NCBI RefSeq assembly: GCF_003952385.1
Contig: NZ_CP034444.1
Span: forward strand, 4,278,001-4,342,000
Length of the DNA stretch: 64,000 nt
From: Mesorhizobium sp. M1D.F.Ca.ET.043.01.1.1
GTDB lineage: Bacteria > Pseudomonadota > Alphaproteobacteria > Rhizobiales > Rhizobiaceae
Reading direction: 5' to 3'
In this document: positions 45,893-55,355 of the stretch, one piece after another
How the letters are laid out: every line of letters begins with the position of its first letter
How positions within the stretch are numbered: the first letter of the stretch is position 1
Made by a program: the position numbers and the translations under genes
Notes under the pieces: model-generated
Seen by the model: only the letters and a program-made list of their open reading frames with translations
The model's database searches: none
What the model was told of the DNA's origin: nothing

Positions 45893-47316
45893 GACGCAAT
45901 CGCAAGGTCAAGATCCTCGCCACCATCGGTCCGGCTTCCTCGTCCGAGGAGATGCTGAAGAAGCTCTTCGAGGCGGGCGCCGACGTCTTCCGCATCAACA
46001 TGAGCCATACCGACCACGAGCTGATGCGCACGCTGGTCGGCCGCATCCGCGCCGTCGAGGCCGCCGTCGGCCGGCCGATCGGCATCCTGGCCGACCTGCA
46101 GGGGCCGAAGCTCAGGGTTGGCAAGTTCGCCAATGGCAAGGAAGCGCTGACCGTCGGCCAGACCTTCACGCTCGATGACAATCCGGAGCCCGGCACGTCC
46201 AGCCGTGTCTACCTGCCGCATCCTGAAATCCTGAGCTCGGTCGAGGCCGGTCACCGTCTCCTGATCGACGACGGCAAGCTGGAGCTCAAGGCTCTGAGGA
46301 GCGACGGCAAGTCGATCACCTGCACGGTCGTCGCCGGCACCGGCATTTCCGACAAGAAGGGCGTCAGCCTGCCCGACACCGACCTGCCGGTCGGGGCGCT
46401 GACCGAGAAGGACCGCGCCGATCTCGACGCGGTGCTTGCGGCAAGCGTCGACTGGGTGGCGCTGTCATTCGTGCAGCGGCCGGAGGATCTGGCCGAAGCG
46501 CGCAAGATCGCGCGCGGCCGGGCCCTGATCATGGCCAAGATCGAAAAGCCGCAGGCAGTCGCCCGTCTGGCCGAGATCATCGAGCTGTCCGACGCGTTGA
46601 TGGTCGCGCGCGGCGATCTCGGCGTCGAGATGCCGCTGGAAGCCGTGCCCGGCATCCAGAAGCAGATCACACGCGCCGCGCGCCGCGCCGGCAAGCCGGT
46701 GGTGATCGCCACCCAGATGCTGGAATCGATGATCACCGCGCCCGTGCCGACCCGTGCCGAGGTATCGGACGTATCGATCGCCGTGTTCGAGGGCGCGGAC
46801 GCGATCATGCTTTCCGCCGAATCCGCCGCCGGCGCCTATCCGGTCGAGGCTGTCGCCATGATGAACCGCATCGCCACCAAGGTCGAAACCGACCCGACCT
46901 ATGCCGGCATCATCAACGCCCAGCGCTCGGAGCCGGAAGCGACCGGAGCGGACGCGATTTCGCTTGCCGCCCGTGAGATCGCCGAGACGCTGAAACTGTC
47001 GGCGATCATCACCTACACCGCCTCCGGCACCACTGGGCTGCGCGCCGCGCGCGAGCGGCCGCAGGTGCCGATCGTGGCGCTGTCGCCGATCGTCAACACG
47101 GCGCGGCGGCTGTCGCTCTTGTGGGGCACGCATTGCGTGGTCTCGGAGGACGCCATCGACCTAGACGACATGGTCGACCGGGCCTGCCGCATCGCGCTCG
47201 ACGAAGGTTTCGGCAAGCCGGGCGACCGGATCATCATCACGGCCGGCGTGCCGCTCAGGACACCCGGCTCGACCAACATGCTGCGGATTGCCTATGTCGG
47301 GTCGGAAACGCATTAG
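45889..47316 (+). CDS. pyk: Pyruvate kinase
   Basis: Converts phosphoenolpyruvate and ADP to pyruvate and ATP. The 475-residue length and motifs fit: KILATIGPASS at the N-terminus, the active-site block IMAKIEKPQAV (catalytic Lys), and MVARGDLGVEMP. The ATG overlaps the DUF1036 stop. A repeat follows the stop and the next gene is convergent. Confidence 0.97.
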   Translation: MRRNRKVKILATIGPASSSEEMLKKLFEAGADVFRINMSHTDHELMRTLVGRIRAVEAAVGRPIGILADLQGPKLRVGKFANGKEALTVGQTFTLDDNPEPGTSSRVYLPHPEILSSVEAGHRLLIDDGKLELKALRSDGKSITCTVVAGTGISDKKGVSLPDTDLPVGALTEKDRADLDAVLAASVDWVALSFVQRPEDLAEARKIARGRALIMAKIEKPQAVARLAEIIELSDALMVARGDLGVEMPLEAVPGIQKQITRAARRAGKPVVIATQMLESMITAPVPTRAEVSDVSIAVFEGADAIMLSAESAAGAYPVEAVAMMNRIATKVETDPTYAGIINAQRSEPEATGADAISLAAREIAETLKLSAIITYTASGTTGLRAARERPQVPIVALSPIVNTARRLSLLWGTHCVVSEDAIDLDDMVDRACRIALDEGFGKPGDRIIITAGVPLRTPGSTNMLRIAYVGSETH

Positions 47317-47319
47317 GTA

Positions 47320-47366
47320 TGCCGATATTCAGGTGAGGCCGGCCTGCAAGTCGCGGCTTCCTGCGT
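47320..47366. repeat. Palindromic intergenic repeat, short copy
   Basis: TGCCGATATTCAGGTGAGGC ... CTGC then GCGGCTTCCTGCG matches the first about 45 bases at 30106. It ends directly at the stop codon of the convergent hydrolase, and the second half of the palindrome is missing. Confidence 0.78.
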
Positions 47367-48434
47367 TTAGCCCGGCGCGAGTTCCACGTCCGGAACCTTG
47401 AGCTCGGGGCATCTGCCGGCGCCTTGCGTGTCGTCGGCAATCCGCTCCTCTACCATGCCGGCCATAGCCTGCAGATCGATGTCCTTGCCCGCGACCTTTT
47501 CGATGGCGCCGACGACGAGATCGGGCGCGACCCAGTCCGGTTTGTGGCCGAGGTTGCGGACCCAGACCAATTCGGCGCCGGAAACGTCGCGCTCCAGGCC
47601 GATCGAATGGATCGTCGCGTAGACCACCTTGTCGCGATCGCCCGAAATGACGACCGTCGGCACCTTGAGTTCACGGTACCCGGGCGAGGCCGCGCGCACA
47701 TAGTCATATAACTGGGCCACATCGCGGGCGTTGGCGCGGAACGCCCGCGGCCTCAACACCAAGGGGATCGCGGCTTTTTCGATGTAGTCCTGCGGTGCAT
47801 TGTTAGGCGAAAAGACGCAGGCCGTCGCGTCGCCGATCTGCAGCATGCCCGCCGGATAGGCAATCGTCTCGGAAAACAGCCAGCCGACCACGGGCATGGC
47901 GGTCAGCTTGTAGTACCAGGCCGTCGCGCCGCCCGGCCAGGGATGGCTGACGGGCGCCAGGAAGACGAGGCCGAGCGTCTTTTCCGGGTGTTTTCGAGCA
48001 AAGGCGGTGGTGACCGCGCCGCCGAAGGAGTGGCCGACGATGACGGCTCCGGCGATGCCGAGGCGATCCATCAGCGCGGCGATGGTGTCGGCCTGCGCGG
48101 CAAGCGTTTCGTTGTTGCCCGCCCCGCGCTCCGACCAGCCGAAACCCGGCCGGTCGAGGAAGAGCAACTCGGCGCGGCCTTCGAGCAGGGGCTGCAGCGG
48201 CAGCATCTGGTCCTTCAGATTGGCGCTGGCGCCATGGATGAAGACGACCGGCGGCAGGTCGGCGGCTGGGGCGGCTGGAATGTGAACGTAGTGGATACGG
48301 GCGCCGTCAATGTCGGCGAATTGGCCGACCGGAGGGTTGCGGCGCTCGACCAGCCAGGCACCGGTGCGGGTGACGCCGGCGAGGGCGAAGACGAGTGCGG
48401 TAAGGAAGAGGAGCGCGGCGCAGATGAGATTCAT
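47367..48434 (-). CDS. Alpha/beta hydrolase with N-terminal membrane anchor
   Basis: A 355-residue hydrolase. Residues 1-20 form a hydrophobic anchor or signal. The oxyanion block is FIHGASA; the nucleophile Ser136 is in VIVGHSFGG, the Asp in ISGDRDKV and the His in NLGHKPDW, a complete triad. Substrate unknown. The stop abuts a repeat and the start is 20 bp from a simple-sequence hairpin. Confidence 0.9.
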   Translation of the reverse strand: MNLICAALLFLTALVFALAGVTRTGAWLVERRNPPVGQFADIDGARIHYVHIPAAPAADLPPVVFIHGASANLKDQMLPLQPLLEGRAELLFLDRPGFGWSERGAGNNETLAAQADTIAALMDRLGIAGAVIVGHSFGGAVTTAFARKHPEKTLGLVFLAPVSHPWPGGATAWYYKLTAMPVVGWLFSETIAYPAGMLQIGDATACVFSPNNAPQDYIEKAAIPLVLRPRAFRANARDVAQLYDYVRAASPGYRELKVPTVVISGDRDKVVYATIHSIGLERDVSGAELVWVRNLGHKPDWVAPDLVVGAIEKVAGKDIDLQAMAGMVEERIADDTQGAGRCPELKVPDVELAPG

Positions 48435-48451
48435 AGGGGAGTGGGGCAGCA

Positions 48452-48522
48452 GGGGAGTAGGGGAGTAGGGCGGTAGGCGGCGGGTGTGCTCTTTTCCCTA
48501 CTGCCTTATTCCCTACTCCCCT
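48452..48522. repeat. Imperfect inverted repeat of GGGGAGTAGG type
   Basis: Left arm AGGGGAGTAGGGGAGTAGGG and right arm TTCCCTACTCCCCT-type bases pair at about three-quarters of positions. Related to the element at 27918-28003. Lies between the hydrolase start and the TPR gene stop. Confidence 0.65.
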
Positions 48523-48528
48523 AAAGAA

Positions 48529-49149
48529 TCAAATGCCTTCGCCGGCCAGTTCTTCCGAAAGCGCCGATACCTGGTCCTGGGCGCTGCGCATCATCGGATA
48601 GATGGCGAGCACTTTCTGCCAGGCTTCCAGCGCCGACTGCTTGTGGCCGGTTTCGGTCATGATCTGCGCCAAGCCGGAAAGCGCGCCGAAATGGCGGGGT
48701 TCGAGATGCAGCGTATGGTCGATGTCCGACATCGACTTCCCGTAATTCTTCATCAGGAAATGCACGGTGGCGCGGCGATTCCAGCCTTCGGCATAGTCGG
48801 GCTGCAAGGTCACGACCTGGTCGAGGAAGTCGAGCGCGACGTCGAATTTCTGGTCTTCCGTCGCTTTTTGCGCCCATTGCATCATCAGGTCGATTGAGGC
48901 GCTGCCGGACTGGTTCCACTCGTTCCAGATGCGGCCGGCGATGCGTTCGGCGGCCTTTTCGTTGCGCTCGCGTTTGAGATCGCCAAAGAGCTGGTCGAGG
49001 CGCCCCTGCCTGGTCGAAGCAACGGGCGGCAGCGTGATGGCCGGCGGCGGTGGGGCGGCGGACGGCTGCGCGGCCTGATCCTCGGCCGACGCAGGCGAGG
49101 CAGCACATGCCAGGAGAACGCCGGTGAAGAATGCAAAAAGAATCCGCAT
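48529..49149 (-). CDS. Secreted TPR-repeat protein
   Basis: A 206-residue exported protein. A signal peptide ends ASA near 22, then a Pro-rich linker and three TPR-like helix pairs (DVALDFLDQVVTLQPDYAEG, SDIDHTLHLEPRHFGALSG, SALEAWQKVLAIYP). Such proteins act as scaffolds; partner unknown. Confidence 0.85.
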   Translation of the reverse strand: MRILFAFFTGVLLACAASPASAEDQAAQPSAAPPPPAITLPPVASTRQGRLDQLFGDLKRERNEKAAERIAGRIWNEWNQSGSASIDLMMQWAQKATEDQKFDVALDFLDQVVTLQPDYAEGWNRRATVHFLMKNYGKSMSDIDHTLHLEPRHFGALSGLAQIMTETGHKQSALEAWQKVLAIYPMMRSAQDQVSALSEELAGEGI

Positions 49150-49249
49150 CGCCGGAATCTAACGCCGGACGGCGGATCGTCAAAATGATTTTAGCGTGAG
49201 AGGGCCGGCGAACCGGCAATCGACATCAGCTCGGCGCGGCCTCTTTGTG

Positions 49250-49286
49250 CATGTCGTTGCCCAGAACCCGGTTCTGGGCGACATGC
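49250..49286. repeat. Palindromic repeat (GCATGTCGTTGCCCAGAAC)
   Basis: GCATGTCG and GCCCAGAAC face GTTCTGGGC and GACATGC around CCG. It sits 20 bp after rpmJ and resembles a repeat frequent in Mesorhizobium. It may act as terminator for rpmJ although no T-run follows. Confidence 0.7.
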
Positions 49287-49305
49287 ATCAAGCCGCGCGC
49301 AGGTC

Positions 49306-49431
49306 TCAGCCCTGGCGCGCCTTGTAGCGCGGAGCGGTCTTGTTGATGATGTAGATGCGTCCCTTGCGGCGAACCAGCCGGTTGTCGCGGTGACGCGCCT
49401 TGAGCGCCTTGAGCGAATTCTTGATCTTCAT
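49306..49431 (-). CDS. rpmJ: 50S ribosomal protein L36
   Basis: A 41-residue highly basic protein ([20 protein letters not shown]...). This is the longer, zinc-ligand-free type of L36 found in alphaproteobacteria, with no CXXC-type zinc set. It lies alone, with a hairpin-rich leader upstream and a repeat downstream. Confidence 0.93.
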   Translation of the reverse strand: MKIKNSLKALKARHRDNRLVRRKGRIYIINKTAPRYKARQG

Positions 49432-49452
49432 GGTCTTGCCTGTTCGGTCGGG

Positions 49453-49504
49453 GGCCCGGTCCCGGGCCGAATTTTAAAGGCGCGCCCGAAAAAAGCGCGC
49501 CTTT
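49453..49504. other. Two hairpins in the rpmJ leader
   Basis: GGGCCCGGTCCCGGGCC at 49453-49469 and the arms AAAGGCGCGC / GCGCGCCTTT at 49476-49485 and 49495-49504. They lie in the 5' leader of rpmJ on the minus strand. Ribosomal protein leaders often control their own genes, but no known leader was matched. Confidence 0.45.
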
Positions 49505-49676
49505 GAACTTGCGTGGCTCATAAACGAGGAGCCTTGCCCGTGTCAACCGCAAGCGCGCAACTCTGATACCCTCAACTGGCGCGCTCATCAAATATTCGCC
49601 ATCCGGATCGCGGCGCATTGCGCGACTCGGGAGCTGCTGGGATGCTGCCCCGACGCAAAGCGATTGGAGATCCAGC

Positions 49677-50099
49677 ATGCGCCGTCTCTTCCTGCCAGCC
49701 AGCCTCGTCCTCCTGGCAACCGCCCCGGCAGCCTGGGGACAAGAATGCGACCGCAACGACGACAGCCAGTCGATGATGACGATTTGCGCCAACACCGACT
49801 ATGAAGCGGCGGATGCCAAGCTCAACGCCGCCTACAAGGATATCGTCGGCGGCAATGACGAGAACGCCAACAAGCTGCTGCAGACGGCGCAACGCGCCTG
49901 GATCGCCTTCCGGGACGCCGAATGCGCCTATTCGACCGCCGACAGCGAGGGCGGCTCCATCCATCCGATGGAGGTTTCGCAATGCCTGACGGAGCTCACT
50001 AACGAGCGCACCAAGCAGATCACCTCCGGGCCAAACTGTCGGGACGGCGACCCGAGTTGCGCCAGCCCGGACGAGGACGAAGACCAGGATATGCAGTAG
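49677..50099 (+). CDS. LprI/DUF1311-family periplasmic protein
   Basis: A 140-residue exported protein (signal MRRLFLPASLVLLATAPAAW, cleaved near WGQ) with the LprI-type domain: CDRNDDSQSMMTICA, LNAAYKDIV, QRAWIAFRDAECAY. Four cysteines probably pair. Family members inhibit lysozyme; here that is inference. An acidic tail closes it. Convergent with purK. Confidence 0.85.
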   Translation: MRRLFLPASLVLLATAPAAWGQECDRNDDSQSMMTICANTDYEAADAKLNAAYKDIVGGNDENANKLLQTAQRAWIAFRDAECAYSTADSEGGSIHPMEVSQCLTELTNERTKQITSGPNCRDGDPSCASPDEDEDQDMQ

Positions 50100-50105
50100 A
50101 CGGGA

Positions 50106-51182
50106 TTAGCCCCGCCGAAGAATCCGGGTGAAATGGCCCATCTTGCGGCCGGGGCGGGACTCCGCCTTGCCGTAGAGATGCAGCATCAGGTCGGGCTCGG
50201 CGAGCAGCGCCGGGACCTTCAGCATGTCGTCGCCAACCAGGTTTTCCATGACGCAGTCGCAATGGCGGGCCGCTGAGCCCAGCGGCAGGCCGGCGACGGC
50301 GCGGATATGCTGCTCGAACTGCGAGACGGTTGCTGCGGCCTCGGTCCAGTGGCCGGAATTGTGGACGCGCGGCGCCAGCTCGTTGGCCAGCAGCGAGCCG
50401 TCGGCGAGGACGAAGAACTCGACGCCGATGACGCCGACATAGTCGAGCGCGGCGAGGATTTTTGCAGCCGCATCCTTGGCTGCCTCGGCCGTATCGGATC
50501 CAATGGCGGCAGGCAGGGTCGAAGTTCGCAGAATGCCTTCGCGGTGGACGTTCTCGGCCGGATCGTAGGCGGCCGTCGAACCGTCCTGTGCCCGCGCGGC
50601 GATCACCGAAATCTCGCGCTCGAAGGCGACCAGCGATTCGAGGATAAGCGGCACATTGCCCATCGCCTCGCAGGTGCCGGCAAAGCCGCCGCTTTCCATG
50701 TTGCGGAAGACGCGCTGGCCCTTGCCGTCATAGCCCAGGCGGCGCGTCTTCAAGACGCCGCTGCCGCTGAACTTCTTCAGCGCCACAGTCAGCTGGTCGT
50801 CATCATCGACGGGGCAGAACTGCGCCGTCGGAATGCCGATGCCGTTCAGGAAACTCTTCTCGGTGACGCGATCCTGCGCGACTTCGAGCGCGCGGGCCGG
50901 CGGATGGACCGGAACGCGCGCGGCGAGCGTTTCGGCCGCTTGAACCGGAACGTTCTCGAATTCGTAGGTGACGACGGCGCTGGCGCCGGCCAGCTCAGCG
51001 AGCGCCGTGGCATCGTCATAGGCGGCGACGATCTGCCGGTTGGCGACCTGTGCCGCCGGGCAATCGGGCTGCGGTTCCAGCACGATGGTGCGATAGCCGA
51101 GGCGGGCGGCGGCCATCGCCAGCATGCGGCCGAGCTGGCCGCCGCCGATGATGCCGATGGTCGATCCCGGAGCCAGGCTCAC
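50106..51182 (-). CDS. purK: 5-(carboxyamino)imidazole ribonucleotide synthase
   Basis: ATP-grasp enzyme that carboxylates AIR with bicarbonate. The 358-residue protein starts with a dinucleotide-type [13 protein letters not shown] loop and has the ATP-grasp block ([14 protein letters not shown]) and [13 protein letters not shown] near the end. Its GTG start at 51182 overlaps the purE stop by GTGA, so purE-purK are coupled. Confidence 0.95.
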   Translation of the reverse strand: MSLAPGSTIGIIGGGQLGRMLAMAAARLGYRTIVLEPQPDCPAAQVANRQIVAAYDDATALAELAGASAVVTYEFENVPVQAAETLAARVPVHPPARALEVAQDRVTEKSFLNGIGIPTAQFCPVDDDDQLTVALKKFSGSGVLKTRRLGYDGKGQRVFRNMESGGFAGTCEAMGNVPLILESLVAFEREISVIAARAQDGSTAAYDPAENVHREGILRTSTLPAAIGSDTAEAAKDAAAKILAALDYVGVIGVEFFVLADGSLLANELAPRVHNSGHWTEAAATVSQFEQHIRAVAGLPLGSAARHCDCVMENLVGDDMLKVPALLAEPDLMLHLYGKAESRPGRKMGHFTRILRRG

Positions 51183-51676
51183 GGCGTATCCGCCGGCTCG
51201 CTGGCGACCTTGGCCGTCTGGGCGGCGCGCCAGGCGTCGAGCCGGGCGGCGAGCTTTTCATCGTTGAGCGCCAGCACCGCTGCGGCGAGAAGCGCCGCAT
51301 TGGCGGCCCCGGCCTTGCCGATGGCTAAAGTGCCGACCGGAATGCCGGCCGGCATCTGCACGATGGAAAGTAGCGAATCCTGGCCGGACAGCGTCTTGGA
51401 TTCGACCGGCACGCCGAAGACGGGGAGCGGCGTCATTGCCGCCGTCATGCCGGGCAAATGCGCCGCGCCGCCAGCGCCGGCGATGATCACCTTGTAGCCG
51501 GCCGCCTTGGCGCCCTTGGCGAAGTCATAGAGGCGGTCGGGCGTGCGGTGCGCCGAGACGATCAGCCTTCTGTGCGGGATGCCCAGCGCGTCCAGCGTTT
51601 CCGCCGCCTGGCGCATCGTCGCCCAGTCGGACTGGCTGCCCATGATGATGGCGACGTCGGCACTCTGGTCGGTCAA
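51179..51676 (-). CDS. purE: N5-carboxyaminoimidazole ribonucleotide mutase
   Basis: Moves the carboxylate of N5-CAIR to give CAIR, next step after PurK. The 165-residue class-I PurE shows [12 protein letters not shown] (substrate loop) and SAHRTPDR (catalytic His). The TTG at 51676 has GGAG seven bases upstream; a further TTG at 51697 is possible and no ATG fits. Confidence 0.93.
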   Translation of the reverse strand: MTDQSADVAIIMGSQSDWATMRQAAETLDALGIPHRRLIVSAHRTPDRLYDFAKGAKAAGYKVIIAGAGGAAHLPGMTAAMTPLPVFGVPVESKTLSGQDSLLSIVQMPAGIPVGTLAIGKAGAANAALLAAAVLALNDEKLAARLDAWRAAQTAKVASEPADTP

Positions 51677-51756
51677 GGTGTGGCTCCGCGGCGGCAAAGG
51701 CGCGCCTTAGCGGAATTCGCCAAAAGCCGCAAGGATTGCGGCGATTTGGCAGTGTC

Positions 51757-52011
51757 TCAGTTTGAATTTCTGAGCCACGGGATAGTCGCACGGCATTCAC
51801 TCTCAGCCGCCTCAGCGGTTTCGTAAAATCCTCCTCCGAAGCCGTTTTCGGAAGGCGCCCAATAAGCATATCTCTCGTTGAGGCCGTGTTTGCCCTCGTA
51901 CCAAGCGTCCTCATGGAATGTGAAATAAGAAGCGTCACCTACTTCAAATCTGACGATATTGGCCCGTGCAAGCCGATCATCTCGATAGATCGTTTTGAAT
52001 ACAGTGCTCAT
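51757..52011 (-). CDS. Small hypothetical protein
   Basis: Eighty-four residues (MSTVFKTIYRDDRLARANIV...), unusually rich in aromatic residues (HEDAWYEGKHG, NERYAYWAP). Not recognised. An in-frame ATG at 52011 with AGG just upstream is plausible; longer frames run into the neighbour. It stands alone between purE and the catabolic operon. Codon use is less GC-rich at third positions than its neighbours, a possible mark of transfer. Confidence 0.6.
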   Translation of the reverse strand: MSTVFKTIYRDDRLARANIVRFEVGDASYFTFHEDAWYEGKHGLNERYAYWAPSENGFGGGFYETAEAAESECRATIPWLRNSN

Positions 52012-52157
52012 CCTAGTCGCTTTTTGTAAGGGCCGCGCTTTCCTGGCTTCGGTGCAACGGCGTCCATCATCTCGCAAAGATCTTCCCTCGACCAGAGCGT
52101 TTGTGACACGCCAGCCGCTCTTTGTAGGCGTCATTTTCCGCGACTTGTGATGCAGGC

Positions 52158-53348
52158 TTAGTCCGGCCAGCGCAGCGCCCCGGCAGAATCCTTGCGGGCC
52201 GCTTTCATTGCATCTACGGGACGCTCCTTGGCCGTCAGAATGGCGCGCAGTTGCTCGGCCACGATCTCCGCTTCGCCCGGATGGAGGTTGCACGGGTCGA
52301 GGAAGAAATGGCCGCGCTCGACCTCGTGGTTGCGCACGATGACCGGCGGCGAGCCGGCGGCCAACGCCGATGCGAGGCCGGCAGCGGTGAAGCGGCTTTC
52401 CGGGCGCACGAAGACCTGCAGGCGATCGAGCGGATTGGCGGTCGGGTCGGGGATGATCTGCGCGCCGATGCCGGGAATGCCCTGGAGTGCGTCCTTCCAC
52501 AGATTGAGCGCCGCCTCCTCGCGGCGACGGATCCCGGCATGGTCGCGCTTCTCCCAGGCCTCGAGCGCGGCCATGGTGCCGGCGATGCTTTCCTTGCCGA
52601 CCTTCATGGCCCGCGCCACGCCGCGGTTCTGCAGATAGGCGGCGCGGACGAGATCCTTGCGGCCGGTGACGATGCCGCTGGTCGGGCCGCTCAGGAATTT
52701 GTGGCCGCTATAGACGACGATGTCGGCGCCGCGCGCGAGGAAGCTGCGCAGGTCGTATTCGGAAGCCGCATCGACGATCACCGGAATGTTTTTGGCGTGA
52801 CAAATCTCGCAGAATTCCTCCAGCGAAAGCATGCCGTATTGCACGGTGTGGTGCGCGACGACGTAGAGTGCGGCCGCCGTGCGGTCGTTGATCGCCTCGC
52901 GCACGTGGTAATCCTGCGTGACGCTGACCGTGCCGGCGGGGATTGCTTTGGCGCCGGCGACGCGGATCGACTGGTCGATCGGCGCGCCGTAATTGACGAT
53001 GTGGCCGAGCTGGATGACGACCTCGGACTTCAGCCCTTCGGTGTCGTCCGGCAGCCGTTCCATTGCCAAAAGGTTGGTGCCGGTCATCGCGCCGGCGATC
53101 GCCATGGTGATGCCTGAGGCACAGCAGGCGGTGATGAAGCCGGCCTCGCCGCCGGTGAGGCGCGCAATGACGGTGCTCGCGGCGCGCTGCAGATCGTCCA
53201 TCTCCACCCATTGCGAGGCGATTTCGGCCATGGCGCTGATCGCCTCGGGAACGATGATCGAGGCGCCCAGCGTCGTCATCGTGCCGGACACGTTGATGAT
53301 CGGGCGAAGGCCGAGACGCTCGCGGATTGTCATGTTGGAGATCGTCAT
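52158..53348 (-). CDS. PLP-dependent SelA-like enzyme
   Basis: A 396-residue fold-type-I PLP enzyme. The Schiff-base Lys217 is in [13 protein letters not shown] and the PLP-ring Asp193 in VDAASE, typical of SelA / D-glucosaminate-6-phosphate ammonia lyase-like enzymes, which break down amino acids or amino sugars. A selenocysteine role is unlikely because no selB or selC is near. It lies downstream of RidA and an amino-acid ABC transporter in one operon, so the likely job is deamination of the imported compound. The ATG at 53348 has no strong ribosome site; 53333 is an alternative. Confidence 0.85.
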   Translation of the reverse strand: MTISNMTIRERLGLRPIINVSGTMTTLGASIIVPEAISAMAEIASQWVEMDDLQRAASTVIARLTGGEAGFITACCASGITMAIAGAMTGTNLLAMERLPDDTEGLKSEVVIQLGHIVNYGAPIDQSIRVAGAKAIPAGTVSVTQDYHVREAINDRTAAALYVVAHHTVQYGMLSLEEFCEICHAKNIPVIVDAASEYDLRSFLARGADIVVYSGHKFLSGPTSGIVTGRKDLVRAAYLQNRGVARAMKVGKESIAGTMAALEAWEKRDHAGIRRREEAALNLWKDALQGIPGIGAQIIPDPTANPLDRLQVFVRPESRFTAAGLASALAAGSPPVIVRNHEVERGHFFLDPCNLHPGEAEIVAEQLRAILTAKERPVDAMKAARKDSAGALRWPD

Positions 53349-53375
53349 CTCAAGAAAATCCCATTCTGAAAGGCC

Positions 53376-53837
53376 TTAGGCGGCGATCTCGACCACCGCC
53401 TCGATTTCGACCGTGATGTTGCCGGGCAGCGAGCCGACGCCGATGGCCGAGCGCGCGTGCCCGCCGATCCTATCAAAGACGTTGGCGAAAAGATCGGAGC
53501 ATCCGTTGACCACTTTCGGGTGATCGCTGAAGTTGGGCGTCGCGTTGACGAAGCCGAGCAGTTTCACTACGCGCACGATGCGGCCGAGATCGCCCGCCGC
53601 CGCATGCATGACGGCAAGCAGATTGAGGCCGGTGAGGCGGGCATGCTCATAGGCCTGCTCGACGGTGACATCCTCGCCGACCTTGCCGGTGCAGAGCGTG
53701 CCGTCGGAGCGCAGCGGCCCCTGGCCGGAGAGGAAGATAAGCCGGCCGCTCTCGGCATGGGTAACGAAGTTGGCGATGGGCGTCGGCGGCTCGGGCAGCG
53801 TCAGGCCGAGTTCGGCGAGCCGGATGTAAGGCGTCAT
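53376..53837 (-). CDS. RidA/YjgF-family enamine/imine deaminase
   Basis: Hydrolyses reactive 2-aminoacrylate-type enamines produced by PLP enzymes. The 153-residue protein has the family C-terminal block ARSAIGVGSLPGNITVEIEA, keeping the substrate Arg and the Glu. An N-terminal segment LGLTLPEPPTPIANF marks the subgroup of longer RidA homologues. It precedes the PLP enzyme gene by 27 bp, a pairing that makes sense chemically. Confidence 0.93.
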   Translation of the reverse strand: MTPYIRLAELGLTLPEPPTPIANFVTHAESGRLIFLSGQGPLRSDGTLCTGKVGEDVTVEQAYEHARLTGLNLLAVMHAAAGDLGRIVRVVKLLGFVNATPNFSDHPKVVNGCSDLFANVFDRIGGHARSAIGVGSLPGNITVEIEAVVEIAA

Positions 53838-53905
53838 GCAAGAAGGCTCCCCAGGATGGCTTCAGCCATCCGTTGTCGACGATGAATGGCGAAGATCATC
53901 CGATT

Positions 53906-54700
53906 TCAGAAATGCGAGGCGCGGAAGCGCGCCAGGAAGGTACGCAATCGCTCGTTGGTCGTCTCCGAAGCGAGGACCTCCTTCGGCGGTCCGACGGCGC
54001 TGACGCCGCCATCGGCCATGAAGACGATGCGGCTGGACGCATCGCGGGCAAACGCCATTTCGTGCGTCACCATCACCATGGTCATGCCGTCTTCGGCGAG
54101 GCTCTTCACCACGGCCAGCACCTCGGCGACAAGCTCCGGGTCGAGTGCCGAAGTGATCTCGTCGAGCAGCAGGATTTTCGGTTCCATGGCGACCGCCCGG
54201 GCAATGCCGACTCGCTGCTGCTGGCCGCCCGAAAGCTCGGCAGGCAGGCTGTCGGCCTTGTGGGCGAGACCGACGCGGCCCAGCCAATGTTCGGCGATCG
54301 AGCGCGCCTCGGCATTGCTCTTGCCGCGCACCTTGGTGAGGCCGAGCATGATGTTGCCGGCCGCCGTCAGATGCGGGAAGAGGTTGAAGCCCTGGAAGAC
54401 CATGCCGGTCTCGGCGCGCATGGCGGCCAGGTCGCGTTCGCTGCGCCGCTGCCGTGCGCCGCCGTCGCGAAAACCGACCTCCTTGCCGTCGATGCGGATG
54501 GAGCCGCTGTCGTAGCTTTCAAGGAAGTTGACACAGCGCAGCAGCGTGGTCTTGCCGCTGCCGGACGGCCCGATGACGGTGACCACCTCGCCCTTCGCCA
54601 CCTTGAGGCTGACCGAGCCCAGCACCCCGACCGAGCCAAAGGATTTTGAGACCTCGGCTATATCGAGAAGTGCTGGGCTGTCGTTGGAGCTTATGGCCAT
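53906..54700 (-). CDS. Amino-acid ABC transporter ATPase (second system)
   Basis: A 264-residue ATPase. Walker A GPSGSGKTT, Q-loop VFQGFNLFPH, signature LSGGQQQRVGIA, Walker B ILLLDEITSALD (Glu is Ile-shifted but the catalytic Asp-Glu pair is kept), H-loop VTHE. The ATG at 54700 is used; the longer frame overlaps the permease gene. It is four bases from the upstream permease stop. Confidence 0.94.
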   Translation of the reverse strand: MAISSNDSPALLDIAEVSKSFGSVGVLGSVSLKVAKGEVVTVIGPSGSGKTTLLRCVNFLESYDSGSIRIDGKEVGFRDGGARQRRSERDLAAMRAETGMVFQGFNLFPHLTAAGNIMLGLTKVRGKSNAEARSIAEHWLGRVGLAHKADSLPAELSGGQQQRVGIARAVAMEPKILLLDEITSALDPELVAEVLAVVKSLAEDGMTMVMVTHEMAFARDASSRIVFMADGGVSAVGPPKEVLASETTNERLRTFLARFRASHF

Positions 54701-54704
54701 CGTG

Positions 54705-55355
54705 CTATTCCCGGATGAAGGCAAAGCGCTGCTCCAGCCGCCGGCTGGCCGCCGAGAGCGCGTAGTTGACGGAGAAATAGAGGAGGGCGCCGAGGATATA
54801 GAGCGGCATCGCCTCATAGGTGCGACCGATGACCTGGTTGATGGCCTGCATGAGATCGGTGATGCCGAGCAGCGAGACCAGCGCGCTGCCTTTCACCGCG
54901 TCGGTCACGCCGTTGATCCAGGGCGGCAGGAAACGGCGGAAGGCCTGCGGGAAGATGACGTAGGCGAGGCGCTGGCGGAAGGTCAGGCCGATCGCCATCG
55001 CCGCCTCGGACTGGCCCTTCGGGATAGAGGCGACGGCGCCGCGCAGATATTCGACGACCTGGGCGGTCTTGAACAAGGTCAGCGCCAGCACGGCGGCCCA
55101 GAAGGACTGCAAGTGCACGCCGACCGCCGGCAGACCGTAATAGACGAAGAAGATCAGCACCAGGATCGGGATGCCGCGAATGGTGTCGCTGAAGATGCGC
55201 ACCGCCCAGCGCAACGGCGCCGGGCCGTAGACGAGGCCGACGCCAAGGATCACGCCGGCAATCAGCGACAGCACCACGACCAGCAAAGACACCCAGAGCG
55301 TCAGCGCGAAGCCTTGGGCGAGAAAGGGCAGGGCATAGGCGATCTGGCCAAGCAT
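54705..55355 (-). CDS. Amino-acid ABC transporter permease 2
   Basis: A 216-residue HisQ/HisM-type permease. The EAA loop is EAAMAIGLTFRQRLAYVIFP and the family motif IRGIPILVLIFFVYYGLP is present. Its ATG shares one base with the stop of the preceding permease (TGATG), so translation is coupled. Confidence 0.93.
   Translation of the reverse strand: MLGQIAYALPFLAQGFALTLWVSLLVVVLSLIAGVILGVGLVYGPAPLRWAVRIFSDTIRGIPILVLIFFVYYGLPAVGVHLQSFWAAVLALTLFKTAQVVEYLRGAVASIPKGQSEAAMAIGLTFRQRLAYVIFPQAFRRFLPPWINGVTDAVKGSALVSLLGITDLMQAINQVIGRTYEAMPLYILGALLYFSVNYALSAASRRLEQRFAFIRE

Noticed and set aside
52158..53348. Naming the PLP enzyme selA
   Set aside because: Fold matches, but there is no selB, selC or selenoprotein context, and neighbours point to catabolism.
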